Below, piece after piece: positions 25,294-34,089 of a stretch of 35,267 nt of DNA. This DNA is from Ferrithrix thermotolerans DSM 19514 (GTDB lineage Bacteria > Actinomycetota > Acidimicrobiia > Acidimicrobiales > Acidimicrobiaceae). Made by a program: the position numbers and the translations under genes. The notes under the pieces are model-generated. The model was not told the DNA's origin. It worked only from the letters and a program-made list of their open reading frames with translations, and ran no database searches. Every line of letters begins with the position of its first letter. Positions within the stretch are counted from its first letter, which is position 1. The stretch is taken from contig NZ_FQUL01000024.1 of assembly GCF_900128965.1 (NCBI RefSeq), forward strand, positions 1-35,267, read 5' to 3'.

Positions 25294-28200
25294 GTGATGT
25301 CGGCCAGCCGGAACGTCGCGCACAAGAGCGCGTGGTGAAGCTCCTTCTCGAACAACTTGACTACGACTACCTGGGGAACTGGGAGTACCGGGAGAACTCC
25401 AACATCGAAGCTGAGCTGCTCTGGCAGAACCTGAAGGCTCGTGGCTACGACGACAACCTGACCACCAAGGCCCTTGACAAGCTGAAGAGCGACGCCTCCC
25501 TCGGTGGCGGCCGGGATCTCTACGAGGCCAACAAGGACGTCTACGGACTGCTGCGCTACGGCGTGAAGGTCAAGCCGGGCATCGGTGAGCACACCGAGAC
25601 CGTCTGGCTGATCGACTGGGAGAACCCGAAGACCAACCACTTCGGCGTGGCTGAAGAGGTCACCGTCGCCGGCAACCACGTCAAACGGCCGGACCTCGTC
25701 CTCTACGTGAATGGTCTGGCGCTCGGCACGATCGAGCTGAAGCGCTCCAAGGTCGCGGTGTCAGAAGGTGTCCGGCAGACGATCGGCAACCAGAAAGCCG
25801 ACTTCATCCGCCCCTTCTTCACGACCGTCCAGCTGGTAATGGCCGGCAACGATGTCGAGGGGCTGCGCTACGCGGTCATCGACACGCCCGAGAAGTACTG
25901 GCTTAGCTGGAAGGAACCCTCAAACATCGAGGCGCCACTCGATCGCGCACTCGTGCAGATGTGCTCCAAGGAGCGATTCCTCGAGATTGTTCACGACTTC
26001 ATGGTATTCGATGCCGGCACCAAGAAGACCTGCCGCCACAACCAGTACTTCGGCGTCAAGGCCGCGCAAGCCAGGGTTATCAAGCGCGAAGGCGGCATCA
26101 TCTGGCATACTCAAGGCTCCGGCAAGTCGCTCACGATGGTTTGGCTGGCCAAGTGGCTCCGCGAGAACCAGCCCGATGCCCGAGTCCTCCTTGTAACTGA
26201 CCGCACCGAACTGGACGAACAGATCGAGGGTGTCTTCAAGGGCGTCAATGAGGACATCTACCGAACCACCAGCGGTGCGGACCTGCTCGGCACGCTCAAC
26301 AATGGCCTGCCCTGGCTGATCTGCTCGCTGGTCCATAAGTTCGGAGGCTCCGAGAACGAGACGGAGCGGGATGAAGCGGACGGCGAGTTCATCCGGGAAC
26401 TGAAGGCCAAGCTACCGAAGGGTTTCCAGGCCAAGGGCAATCTCTTCGTCTTCGTCGACGAGGCGCACCGTACCCAGTCAGGTAAGCTGCACGAGGCCAT
26501 GAAGCAAATTCTTCCCGGTGCCATGTTTATCGGCTTCACCGGTACGCCTCTGCTCAAGTCCGACAAGGAAACGAGCATTGAGACCTTCGGCAGCTTCATC
26601 CACACCTACAAGTTCGATGAGGCCGTTATTGACGGCGTGGTACTCGACCTCTGCTACGAGGCTCGCAGCATCGACCAGGAACTGACCTCGCCTTCCAGAG
26701 TTGATGAATGGTTTGAGGCTCAAACCAAGGGTATGACCGACCTCTCCAAGGCTGAACTCAAGAAGCGCTGGGGCACGATGCAGAAGGTCGTCAGCTCGGA
26801 ACCGCGCGCCCGGCAGATCGTCAACGACATCTTGCTGGACATGTACAAAAGGCCACGCCTTCTGAGCGGGCGGGGTAACGCCATGCTCGTCAGCGCCAGC
26901 ATCTACCAGGCCTGCAAGTTCTATGAGCTCTTCTGTCAGGCCGGCTTCAAGGGCAAGTGTGCGATTATCACGAGTTACGAACCGCAGGCGGGTGATATCT
27001 CGAAGGAGGATTCTGGCGAGGGAGCTACCGAGCGTCTGCGTCAGTATGAGATATACCGGCAGATGCTGGCTGACCACTTCAACGAGCCTGCTGACCAGGC
27101 AGTCACAAAAGTCGCTCTGTTTGAGAAGCAGGTCAAAGAGAAGTTCCTGAATGAACCCGGCCAGATGCGCCTGCTCATCGTGGTCGACAAGCTGCTTACC
27201 GGCTTCGATGCACCGAGCGCAACCTACCTCTACATCGACAAGAAGATGCAGGACCATGGCCTGTTTCAGGCCATCTGCCGAGTCAACCGCCTCGATGGTG
27301 ACGATAAGGACTACGGCTACATCGTCGACTACCGGGACCTGTTCAACTCCCTGGAGTCAGCGATCACCGACTACACCGGTGGAGCGCTCGACGGCTACGA
27401 CAAGAAGGACATCGAGGGCCTGCTTTCAGATCGGATCGAGAAGGCTCGCGAGGACCTTGACCAGGCACTGGAGCAGATCCGTGCTCTGTGCGAGCCGGTC
27501 GAGCCACCGAAGGGGACGCTGCAGTACCAGAAGTACTTCTGCGCTGCCGAGCAAGGCAACGCCGAGCAGCTGAAGGCCAACGAACCGAAGCGAGTCGAGC
27601 TCTACAAGGCCGTAATGGCCCTGGTCCGGACCTACGGCAACCTCGCCAATGAGATGGAAGCTGCGGGCTACAGTGCCGAACAGGCAGCCTCGATCAAGGC
27701 GGAAGTTGCCCACTACGCGAGCGTCCGCGATGAAGTAAAGCTCGGTGCTGGGGAGGACGTCGACTTCAAGCAGTACGAGGCCGGCATGCGCCACCTGCTG
27801 GATACCTACATCCAGGCCAAGCCCTCCAAGGTCCTCTCCGACTTCGATAACGCCACGCTGATCGACCTGATCGTCAAGCTTGGACCGAGCGCCCTCGACA
27901 AACTGCCAGCCGGGATCAAGAAGGATCCAGGAGCGGTGGCCGAGACGATCACGAACAACATGCGCAAGGTCATCATCGACGAGCGACCGCTGAATCCCAA
28001 GTACTACGACCGGATGTCTGAGCTACTCGATGCGCTGCTTGAGGAACGTCGCAAGGGAGCGCTGGAGTACAAGGATTTCCTGGCCAGGCTCCTAGAGCAC
28101 GCTGCCAAGCTCGGCAAAGGTGAGTCAGACACCGCCTACCCAGAGTGGGCGGACAATGGCGCCCGACGAGCCCTGTACGACTTCTTCTACCCTGATCTCA

Positions 28201-28373
28201 ACCTGGCCGTTGATATCGACAAGGCCGTCCGGCACTCGAAACCCGACTCCTGGGTTGGCAACAAACTAAAGGAAAAGAAGGTCAGACAGGCCATCCGTGC
28301 TGCGCTACCAGGGGACTTCGAGAACCTCGATGAGCTGTTCGACCTGGTGAAGGCCCGTGATGAGTACCGCTAG
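25290..28373 (+). CDS. hsdR: Type I restriction subunit HsdR
   Basis: A 1027-residue motor and nuclease subunit of the type I complex. The PD-(D/E)XK nuclease is N-terminal: RPDLVLYVNGLALGTIELKR (about 133-152, Asp135 and Glu149-x-Lys151). The SF2 translocase has Walker A QGSGKS (275-280), DEAH (390-393), FTGTPLL, and the late motif LLTGFDAPSATYLYIDK with QAICRVNR. The C-terminal region (from about 780) is helical and binds HsdM/HsdS in relatives. The length is normal and no damage is seen. It needs an M2S core, which is disrupted here, so it should be inert. Confidence 0.93.
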   Translation: MSDVGQPERRAQERVVKLLLEQLDYDYLGNWEYRENSNIEAELLWQNLKARGYDDNLTTKALDKLKSDASLGGGRDLYEANKDVYGLLRYGVKVKPGIGEHTETVWLIDWENPKTNHFGVAEEVTVAGNHVKRPDLVLYVNGLALGTIELKRSKVAVSEGVRQTIGNQKADFIRPFFTTVQLVMAGNDVEGLRYAVIDTPEKYWLSWKEPSNIEAPLDRALVQMCSKERFLEIVHDFMVFDAGTKKTCRHNQYFGVKAAQARVIKREGGIIWHTQGSGKSLTMVWLAKWLRENQPDARVLLVTDRTELDEQIEGVFKGVNEDIYRTTSGADLLGTLNNGLPWLICSLVHKFGGSENETERDEADGEFIRELKAKLPKGFQAKGNLFVFVDEAHRTQSGKLHEAMKQILPGAMFIGFTGTPLLKSDKETSIETFGSFIHTYKFDEAVIDGVVLDLCYEARSIDQELTSPSRVDEWFEAQTKGMTDLSKAELKKRWGTMQKVVSSEPRARQIVNDILLDMYKRPRLLSGRGNAMLVSASIYQACKFYELFCQAGFKGKCAIITSYEPQAGDISKEDSGEGATERLRQYEIYRQMLADHFNEPADQAVTKVALFEKQVKEKFLNEPGQMRLLIVVDKLLTGFDAPSATYLYIDKKMQDHGLFQAICRVNRLDGDDKDYGYIVDYRDLFNSLESAITDYTGGALDGYDKKDIEGLLSDRIEKAREDLDQALEQIRALCEPVEPPKGTLQYQKYFCAAEQGNAEQLKANEPKRVELYKAVMALVRTYGNLANEMEAAGYSAEQAASIKAEVAHYASVRDEVKLGAGEDVDFKQYEAGMRHLLDTYIQAKPSKVLSDFDNATLIDLIVKLGPSALDKLPAGIKKDPGAVAETITNNMRKVIIDERPLNPKYYDRMSELLDALLEERRKGALEYKDFLARLLEHAAKLGKGESDTAYPEWADNGARRALYDFFYPDLNLAVDIDKAVRHSKPDSWVGNKLKEKKVRQAIRAALPGDFENLDELFDLVKARDEYR

Positions 28374-29088
28374 TGCCTACCTCACCGTTGCAGGCATTGA
28401 CGTCGACGTCGTCTACAAGGACATCAAGAACCTCCACATCGGCGTCTATCCGCCCATGGGTCGGGTACGGGTCGCCGCCCCACAGCAGCTCGACGACGAT
28501 CAGGTGCGCCTCGCAGTGGTACACAGACTCCCATGGATCAAGAAGCACCAGCAGCAACTTAGGTCCGCGCAGCGCCAGTCGCTACGTGAGATGGTGACCG
28601 GTGAGTCTCACTACGTGTGGGGCTCTCGGTACAGACTTAAGGTCATAGAGCGCCACGGAAGAGCGCACGTCGAACTGGAGGGGGAGCGCCTCTTACTCTA
28701 CGTCCCCGAGGGTACAGACGCCGATCGTCGGCGGGCTCTACTGGACCGTTGGTACCGCGCCCAGCTCAGGCGGGTTGTACCGGACGTACTGAGGCGATGG
28801 GAGTCGAAGATCGGGGTCACGGTCCCGAAGTGGACCATCCGACGGATGAAGACCAAGTGGGGATCGTGCAACCGGGAGACCGGCCACATCTGGTTCAACG
28901 TTGAGCTGGCCAAGAAGCACCCGGACTGCCTGGAGTACCTCGCTGTCCATGAGATGACGCACCTATTAGAGCGCGGCCACGGCGAACGCTTCGCGAAGCT
29001 GATGGACAAGCACATGCCGGACTGGAAGGAGCGCAGAGACCGGCTCAATCAGGCACCGCTCGGTCATGAGCAGTGGGTGAGATCATGA
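28360..29088 (+). CDS. YgjP-like (DUF45) zinc metallopeptidase
   Basis: A 242-residue protein of the YgjP/SprT-like family. The family core reads IRRMKTKWGSCNRETGHIWF, followed by the zinc motif HEMTHLLERGHGERF (HEXXH, with the third ligand in the usual spacing). It is commonly the gene after hsdR in type I operons, where its role is not settled. The ATG at 28360 lies inside the hsdR end. A GTG one codon earlier is also possible. It ends in ATGA with the next gene. Confidence 0.88.
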   Translation: MSTASAYLTVAGIDVDVVYKDIKNLHIGVYPPMGRVRVAAPQQLDDDQVRLAVVHRLPWIKKHQQQLRSAQRQSLREMVTGESHYVWGSRYRLKVIERHGRAHVELEGERLLLYVPEGTDADRRRALLDRWYRAQLRRVVPDVLRRWESKIGVTVPKWTIRRMKTKWGSCNRETGHIWFNVELAKKHPDCLEYLAVHEMTHLLERGHGERFAKLMDKHMPDWKERRDRLNQAPLGHEQWVRS

Positions 29089-30017
29089 CAGCGGCTTCCT
29101 CAAAGCGAGTGAGCGCCTCCGTCTTGCAGCCTCTCAAGGAAGCTCTGAGCCTGGCCTTCTGGTACAAAAAGGATCTTAGAGCGTACCTGAACGTTGTACT
29201 TCCAGACGTAGGGCTGGTTGGCCATCTCGACTGGACGGACTACAAGCGGAATATCGTTGCACGTCTTGTCGATACCATGGCAGCCAACCAGGGTAAGTAT
29301 CTGGACGAGCTGCTTACGTTGATCTTGGCGACAGCCGACATCACCGACCCTAGCCACCTTAAGCGCATCGAGGACGGGGACCGAAAGTACAAAGAGGCTG
29401 TTGAGGCGCTGTCGACCCTTCGCAACTTAGTCGCACCATACCGGGCGCTTCGGACTGAGTCCGAGGAGGCAGCGCGGCGGCAACGGGAGGAGGAGGCGCG
29501 TGCCGCAGTACAACGGGAGATTGGCATCAAACTCGCCGAACTTCGTGATCTCCTGTACGAACTCACGCGAAACGAAGACCACCAAGCCCGCGGTTATGCG
29601 CTCGAAAAGCTACTCAACGAGTTGTTTGCGCTATTTGACATAGATGCGAAGGCATCCTTCCGGATCGTGGGCGAGCAGATCGATGGAGCATTTACCTTCG
29701 AAGGTACTGAATATTTGTTTGAGGCGAAGTGGAGAAAAGATCGTGCGGAGGTGGCCGATCTTGACTCCTTCGCGGGCAAAGTAGGTCGAAAGCTTGAGAA
29801 CACGCTAGGCCTATTCCTGTCGGTCAACGGCTTTCAGGAGTCTGTGCTCAGTACATATTCGCAGAATCGGCCTAGACTATTCTTGATGGACGGTGGTGAT
29901 CTAAGTGCTGTGCTTGAGGATCGTATTGGACTGCCGGAGCTTCTGACGCAGAAGCGCCAGCATGCTTCGCGCACGGGAGAGGTTTTCATTAGTGCCTATA
30001 CGATTCTTGGTGCTTGA
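29085..30017 (+). CDS. Putative restriction-endonuclease-like protein (Mrr-cat type)
   Basis: About 310 residues. The N-terminal half is a helical region (KEALSLAFWYKKDLRAYLNV) and a coiled coil (about 125-160, ESEEAARRQREEEARAAVQR). The C-terminal half resembles a PD-(D/E)XK fold: Glu in RGYALEKLLNELFALF, Asp in GEQIDGAFTFEGTEYLFEAK, then Glu-Ala-Lys. ATG at 29085 overlaps the upstream stop as ATGA, and a GTG at 29073 could extend it by four residues. Its place at the end of the hsd operon suggests an accessory nuclease, possibly abortive or methyl-directed. The next gene overlaps it by four bases. Confidence 0.75.
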   Translation: MTAASSKRVSASVLQPLKEALSLAFWYKKDLRAYLNVVLPDVGLVGHLDWTDYKRNIVARLVDTMAANQGKYLDELLTLILATADITDPSHLKRIEDGDRKYKEAVEALSTLRNLVAPYRALRTESEEAARRQREEEARAAVQREIGIKLAELRDLLYELTRNEDHQARGYALEKLLNELFALFDIDAKASFRIVGEQIDGAFTFEGTEYLFEAKWRKDRAEVADLDSFAGKVGRKLENTLGLFLSVNGFQESVLSTYSQNRPRLFLMDGGDLSAVLEDRIGLPELLTQKRQHASRTGEVFISAYTILGA

Positions 30018-30688
30018 AAGTGAGCAATATCGAACATTGGTACTCCCCAGCCTTCATCCTCGAAGCTGCCGACATGGCGGTACAGCACTGCAAAGATCGT
30101 GGAATCAGGCCTGCATCGCTCGATCGGGCGATTGGAGAAGCCAGGGCAACGGCAATCTTTGCGATCGGGTTCAGCCAACAATCGGGCCAAGAGGTTTGGA
30201 TGAGAATGGTCGAGCCCTCGGAGCAGGCTCCTGACTGCCTCGTAATGTACGTCGAGAAGGTTGGTCGATCAAATCATCAACAGCGCCTAGAGGTGGAGGT
30301 GACTACCTATAATAGCCACTCTAGGGATGATCTAGCGTCGTTTCTGTTGCGGACGAAATTTGACGGCAATCATTCTTATTCGCCGTCTACAGTCATACTT
30401 GTCTATGTGCAGCAAGCAATGACCTTCGAGTTGCTTAAGTTGGCCCATGATCGACTCAGGGAGGTAGTACCGAAAGGAGTTTGCTACTGCGTTGGTCAGG
30501 TAGACGCTGATCTATTTCAGGTAATGCAACTGTATTCCCGGTTAGCCGGGCCAGTAAATGTTAGGTTGTCGGAAGCCCTAGCATCCGATCAGTTGCCAGT
30601 CGCAGACGTGGAACGTGGGATGTCTGCAGTGCAGGGACGTACGGAGAAGCCGGTACCGACAGCCAACCCGTTCTTTGCATACTTGTGA
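30014..30688 (+). CDS. Unknown 224-residue protein ending the hsd operon
   Basis: The TTG at 30014 overlaps the previous stop, and GTG at 30020 is an alternative. No ribosome site is evident. The protein is soluble: FILEAADMAVQHCKDRGIRP, a beta-rich centre (RLEVEVTTYNSHSRDDLASF, STVILVYVQQAMTFELLKLA) and a Pro-rich end (RTEKPVPTANPFFAYL). No family or catalytic motif is recognised. It always travels here with the Mrr-like nuclease gene before it, so a partner or regulator role is plausible. It converges on the recombinase remnant 13 bp away, with no visible terminator. Confidence 0.65.
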   Translation: MKVSNIEHWYSPAFILEAADMAVQHCKDRGIRPASLDRAIGEARATAIFAIGFSQQSGQEVWMRMVEPSEQAPDCLVMYVEKVGRSNHQQRLEVEVTTYNSHSRDDLASFLLRTKFDGNHSYSPSTVILVYVQQAMTFELLKLAHDRLREVVPKGVCYCVGQVDADLFQVMQLYSRLAGPVNVRLSEALASDQLPVADVERGMSAVQGRTEKPVPTANPFFAYL

Positions 30689-30701
30689 ACAGCAAGCATG
30701 G

Positions 30702-31906
30702 CTACTTCCAGCCTCGACGAGGGCGAATCGCTACACCAGCCTTCTTAAATTCGCGCCGGATTGTCTCGGCGTCGACGCCAAAGTGCGATCCCGTGGCTTT
30801 CAACGATCGCCCGCTCGAATAGAGCGCTGCCGCCCGCGCGACATCGTCCTTTGAGAGCACTCTGTGGGTTCTTCTGCGATCGATGCCCTGTTGTTCTAGA
30901 TGGTTAAGGACCGTAGTGCGGTGAACGCCATATCTCATGGCGAGTTGGTTCACGGTTGACCCAGCTGCGTAGTCTTGCGCAAGCCGGGTGATCTCGGAGG
31001 GTGCCAGTCGACGCTGTCGCTGAACAGACCGACGGGTTCTAGGAGCACACTGATCCTCGCGCTGCCCCCCGAGGGCTGCTTCAAGAGTCGGGGCGACCTC
31101 CTGTTTCGCGAGCAGCGCGATCACCTCCACCAAAGTATCCGTATGAGAACCCTGCACCTTGGCGGTGCCCTCGAAACTAGTCTCAGGCCCGCCCTCCGAA
31201 GTATCCGGATGGGCGGTTTTCCTTATGTCGAGAGTGTGATGAACGCGTGCTGGAATGAGGCGTGAGAGCAAGCTATCGAAGGGCTCGTTGTAGTCCACTT
31301 GGACGGTCTGCTCGCGTGTCTCGTCGTCCTCATCGATGTAAATCTTGGCGAAGAAAGCCTGGTTGAACAGGCGTCGTGTGCTGTCATTGGCTTCGAGGTA
31401 GGCAGCGTGGCAGTCTCGAGTCAGATTCAGTGTGTCGGCCGGCGTCCTTCGTGCCTGCTCATAGTTTGCGTCAGCTTCTGCGAGACCTTCGTGGATCCTC
31501 ATGAGCTGTCCACCGATGCGGTCCTGCTCCGTCTTCAAGAGATCGAGAGGGACGGCATAGTGAGCGTCGAGAAGCTTCTGGCGTTGGGCGTTCAGCTCGA
31601 TCCGCTGTCGCTCACCAGCAGCGGCTGCTTGCAGGCTGTCGAAGTCCTCCAGGAGGAGCTCCTCGATGTCGTCCCGCAGCTGGGGGGAGAGGGCGATGGT
31701 GCGGTACTCGTCTTCGATAAGCTCCGCGATGAGGGTGATCGGCATGGCTTGGCGCTGGCAGTCTGTGGTCCGCCGTGACCGGCCGGAGCAGATGAGGTAG
31801 GGGTTACTCGGTGCCCCACTTGTTGCGGGCGGTGGTCACCATGAGCCGGGATTCACAGCTGCCGCAGTAGACGCTGCCTCGCAGGTAGTGCTGGGAAGCC
31901 CAGCAC
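30702..31906 (-). pseudogene. Serine recombinase, C-terminal remnant with frameshift
   Basis: The 5' end is missing. From 31906 it reads QHYLRGSVYCGSCESRLMVT, which corresponds to the zinc-ribbon start of the left-hand recombinase (QHYLKGTVFCARC). A one-base insertion then gives TAA (31804-31806). Removing one base gives EYPYLICSGRSRRTTDCQRQ and joins the open frame from the ATG at 31745. That frame holds the coiled coil (about RIELNAQRQKLLDAHYAVPL), the C-terminal recombinase domain and two resolvase-type HTH units (VNQLAMRYGVHRTTVLNHLE and LKATGSHFGVDAETIRREFK), ending PRRGWK. The ATG at 31745 is internal, not a true start. It is a different recombinase from the left one. The catalytic domain is gone. 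Confidence 0.85.
31888..31906. repeat. Perfect hairpin at the recombinase breakpoint
   Basis: GTGCTGGG-AAG-CCCAGCAC: an 8-bp perfect stem with a 3-base loop, lying exactly where recognisable recombinase coding begins. The hairpin could mark a deletion or insertion scar. Confidence 0.55.
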
Positions 31907-32040
31907 CTTGACAAGATGAGGGCTAGGATTCTGTGCGTAAGCGGGTTTCTTGGAGTCGCCAAGCCGCAGTGAAGATTCGAATCGTCATTGGACTAGCGGA
32001 ACGATAAGTATCTCACACGGTTTATGGCGTAGAGAACTTG

Positions 32041-32478
32041 TTAGCTACAGCGTTGCCGGTGTCTTACGGGTATGTCGGCCTTGCTTAACTTCCGCCGAAG
32101 CGTTTCCACGTGATTTCAAATCTTTCTACCGTTGTCTTTCGGGACCCCTGGTTGGGTAGAGGCAAGCTGCCTTGTCGTCGTCGGTGCCGGTCATTCTACG
32201 CAGTTGGCACGACGGCTGATTTCCTGTCGTTCAAGGTGAGCAAGAACCGTAGTGCGGTCGACTTCAAATGTTTGTCCGAAATCGAGCACCGTTGAGTCGG
32301 CCAGATTTTGCTTGGCAAGCTCGGACACCTGGCCGAGCGCTAGGCGATGCTGTCGCTGAGTTGATACAACGGGTCGGGGCTGGAGTTTGTCCCGGTCTCC
32401 CTAGTTGAGAGTGGTGTCGAGAAGGGGATTGGGGTCCTGTTTCTCAAGTAGCGCGATTGACCCCACTATACGTGTGAC
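32041..32478 (-). pseudogene. Second, more decayed serine recombinase C-terminal remnant
   Basis: On the minus strand one frame from 32478 reads VTRIVGSIALLEKQDPNPLL, a TAG, then QRQHRLALGQVSELAKQNLA and an HTH (STVLDFGQTFEVDRTTVLAH). These parallel EVIALLAKQEVAPTLEAALG and the first HTH of the neighbouring remnant. It ends ISRRANCVE at a stop (32191-32193). Further down, LPNQGSRKTTVERFEITWK and, after a frame change, LRRKLSKADIPVRHRQRCS (stop 32041-32043) match that neighbour's second HTH. Length, order and orientation all agree, so it is an older relative of the same gene, with several stops and frameshifts. Confidence 0.75.
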
Positions 32479-32978
32479 GAACTGTTATAGTAATGGTGCT
32501 TTATGACCAATTCATGAACATGGCTGATATGACTATTTAGTCCTATGGGATCTCGATTAGGCGGTTACTGTCACCTAAGCCGGTGTTGTTGGTGGTGGAG
32601 ACGTTACTGGTACTGGTGTGCACAAGCACAGGGACTCTTTTTTGTAAATCTAAATGGTGATTTTCGATTTATGGTGTGTTAGATCGCCAATAACAATGAC
32701 TGTTGATCCTTCGGGGCTAATCTGGGTCAAGAAGTCGTGAAAATGGGGTAGTTTCGGAGAGTTAGTTGTTGTTTGATGACGTTACATAAAGAAGATATTG
32801 GTCTGTGAGGGAGTTCGCTGGGAGTTTGATGGATTAGCGACGGTGAGTACGACGTTGTAAGGGATTTAGGATGACAGCAGAGGACTATTAGTGGTAAGTC
32901 TTGTACGGCTGGATTAGTAAGCTCTGGAGAAATTAAATTTTCTCTAACAAAGAATCGTATCGGGATGGGAGCAACGCA
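32479..32978. other. Non-coding, less GC-rich flank
   Basis: About 500 bases with no frame I can support on either strand. Base composition is visibly closer to equal AT and GC than the island. Apart from a palindrome near its end I see no RNA gene, repeat or promoter that stands out. It is probably decayed coding or host flank DNA. 31907-32040 is similar and equally empty. Confidence 0.5.
32927..32944. promoter_or_regulatory. 18-bp palindrome upstream of winged-helix gene
   Basis: GAGAAATTAAATTTTCTC: a perfect 6-bp outer stem (GAGAAA/TTTCTC) with an AT-rich centre, 34 bases before the GTG at 32979. It could be an operator for the gene that follows. Confidence 0.4.
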
Positions 32979-33539
32979 GTGGAGTACAGTGAGGTCAATG
33001 TCGCCTTTGAGATTCTTCTGGAAGAGGTTGAGGTTGCGACAAATGCCCTACAGGAGTCCGGGGCCGAGCTGTTGCGTTGTGGCGACTTCGTGGGGGCAAG
33101 AGATGCTATAGCAGAGGTGGAGAAGCTCACAGATTTCCGCCAACGTATCAAAGATCTTCAAGTGGATTGGGCGACACTGAGCTCAGTCAAGGATAGGTCG
33201 AAGACAAGTGCGACTAGGAGACCCGTCGACAGGCGGTTGTCGAAGGGACTAAGGACCCCAGAAGATGCTTTTCGCATGCCAATTCTTGAAGCGCTCATTG
33301 AATTGGGTGGTTCAGCCGCGATAGCAGAGGTGTTGGACAAGGTTGAGGACAAGATGAAAGGTAAGTTGAACGATCATGATTTGCAACCGCTTGCCTCAGA
33401 TCCGCGTTCAATACGCTGGCGTAATACTGCCCAATGGTGCCGGAATACTCTAGTCAAAGAAGGGCTTATGAGAAGTGACTCGCGGACTGGCGTGTGGGAA
33501 ATTTCGGATCGTGGAATGAGGGAGTTGAATCGCAGGTGA
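32979..33539 (+). CDS. Mrr N-terminal-like winged-helix protein
   Basis: A 186-residue protein starting with GTG, with GGGAG seven bases upstream. The N-terminal half is helical (VNVAFEILLEEVEVATNALQ, AIAEVEKLTDFRQRIKDLQV). The C-terminal 95 residues form a winged-helix domain of the Mrr-N type: RMPILEALIELGGSAAIAEV, then PRSIRWRNTAQWCRNTLVKE and GVWEISDRGMRELN. It has no nuclease domain. Similar winged-helix proteins occur alone as regulators or antitoxin-like partners, and the function here is unknown. The base composition matches the flank, not the island. Confidence 0.75.
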   Translation: MEYSEVNVAFEILLEEVEVATNALQESGAELLRCGDFVGARDAIAEVEKLTDFRQRIKDLQVDWATLSSVKDRSKTSATRRPVDRRLSKGLRTPEDAFRMPILEALIELGGSAAIAEVLDKVEDKMKGKLNDHDLQPLASDPRSIRWRNTAQWCRNTLVKEGLMRSDSRTGVWEISDRGMRELNRR

Positions 33540-34089
33540 AGCTCCTTTGTGTTCTTATTTTCCGGATGCATTAGTCCTGCCCTGAGCTCTCTCAGTGACG
33601 CGAGGGATGTTAGGAATGAAAAGGGGAAGAAGCTCTCAGCGGTAAGCAACTGAAGGGGTTTTAAAAAGTTTCATCGCCTGTCTTGAATGTTGTCCACACG
33701 TTGAGTTGGTTGGGGGACGGGCAGGATGAACTTGCAAATAGTCATTGAGTAGACGCTGACAGACCCTTTACTGGGTCGTTCAACCCTGTACGGGATACAA
33801 CAGAGGACTCAAATATGGAGGTGTGAAGTCGACGAAGCAAACTGGAAGAAACCTCCAACATGCCTCAAATATATCTCATGCAAGTAGTAACAGAGTTTTG
33901 AAACAACTAGGTGGATCTTCCGCCGGTATAGTCGGCATAGCTATCTGATACTCTGACCTTTTCCAAACTTCAAAGACCTTACGAGGTGTTAGGTTCTGGC
34001 TGTAATTGCGTGTTGAGAGATACGCAAGTGACACTTTCTTTCACTGAAGAGCTGAAGTTCGATTATAACTATAGGGTATTTGCGCTAAC
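33540..34089. other. Non-coding intergenic stretch
   Basis: About 550 bases without a supportable gene on either strand. It has AT-rich patches, a small CTGAG-CTCT-CTCAG hairpin soon after the winged-helix stop, and no strong terminator. It separates the convergent winged-helix and solute-binding genes. Confidence 0.5.

Noticed and set aside
30702-31745. Intact stand-alone HTH protein from ATG 31745
   Set aside because: The upstream sequence continues the recombinase zinc ribbon once one base is removed, so the ATG is internal.
32041-34089. tRNA, CRISPR or structured RNA in the less GC-rich flank
   Set aside because: I found no repeated spacer pattern and no cloverleaf. Part of the stretch proved to be a recombinase remnant.
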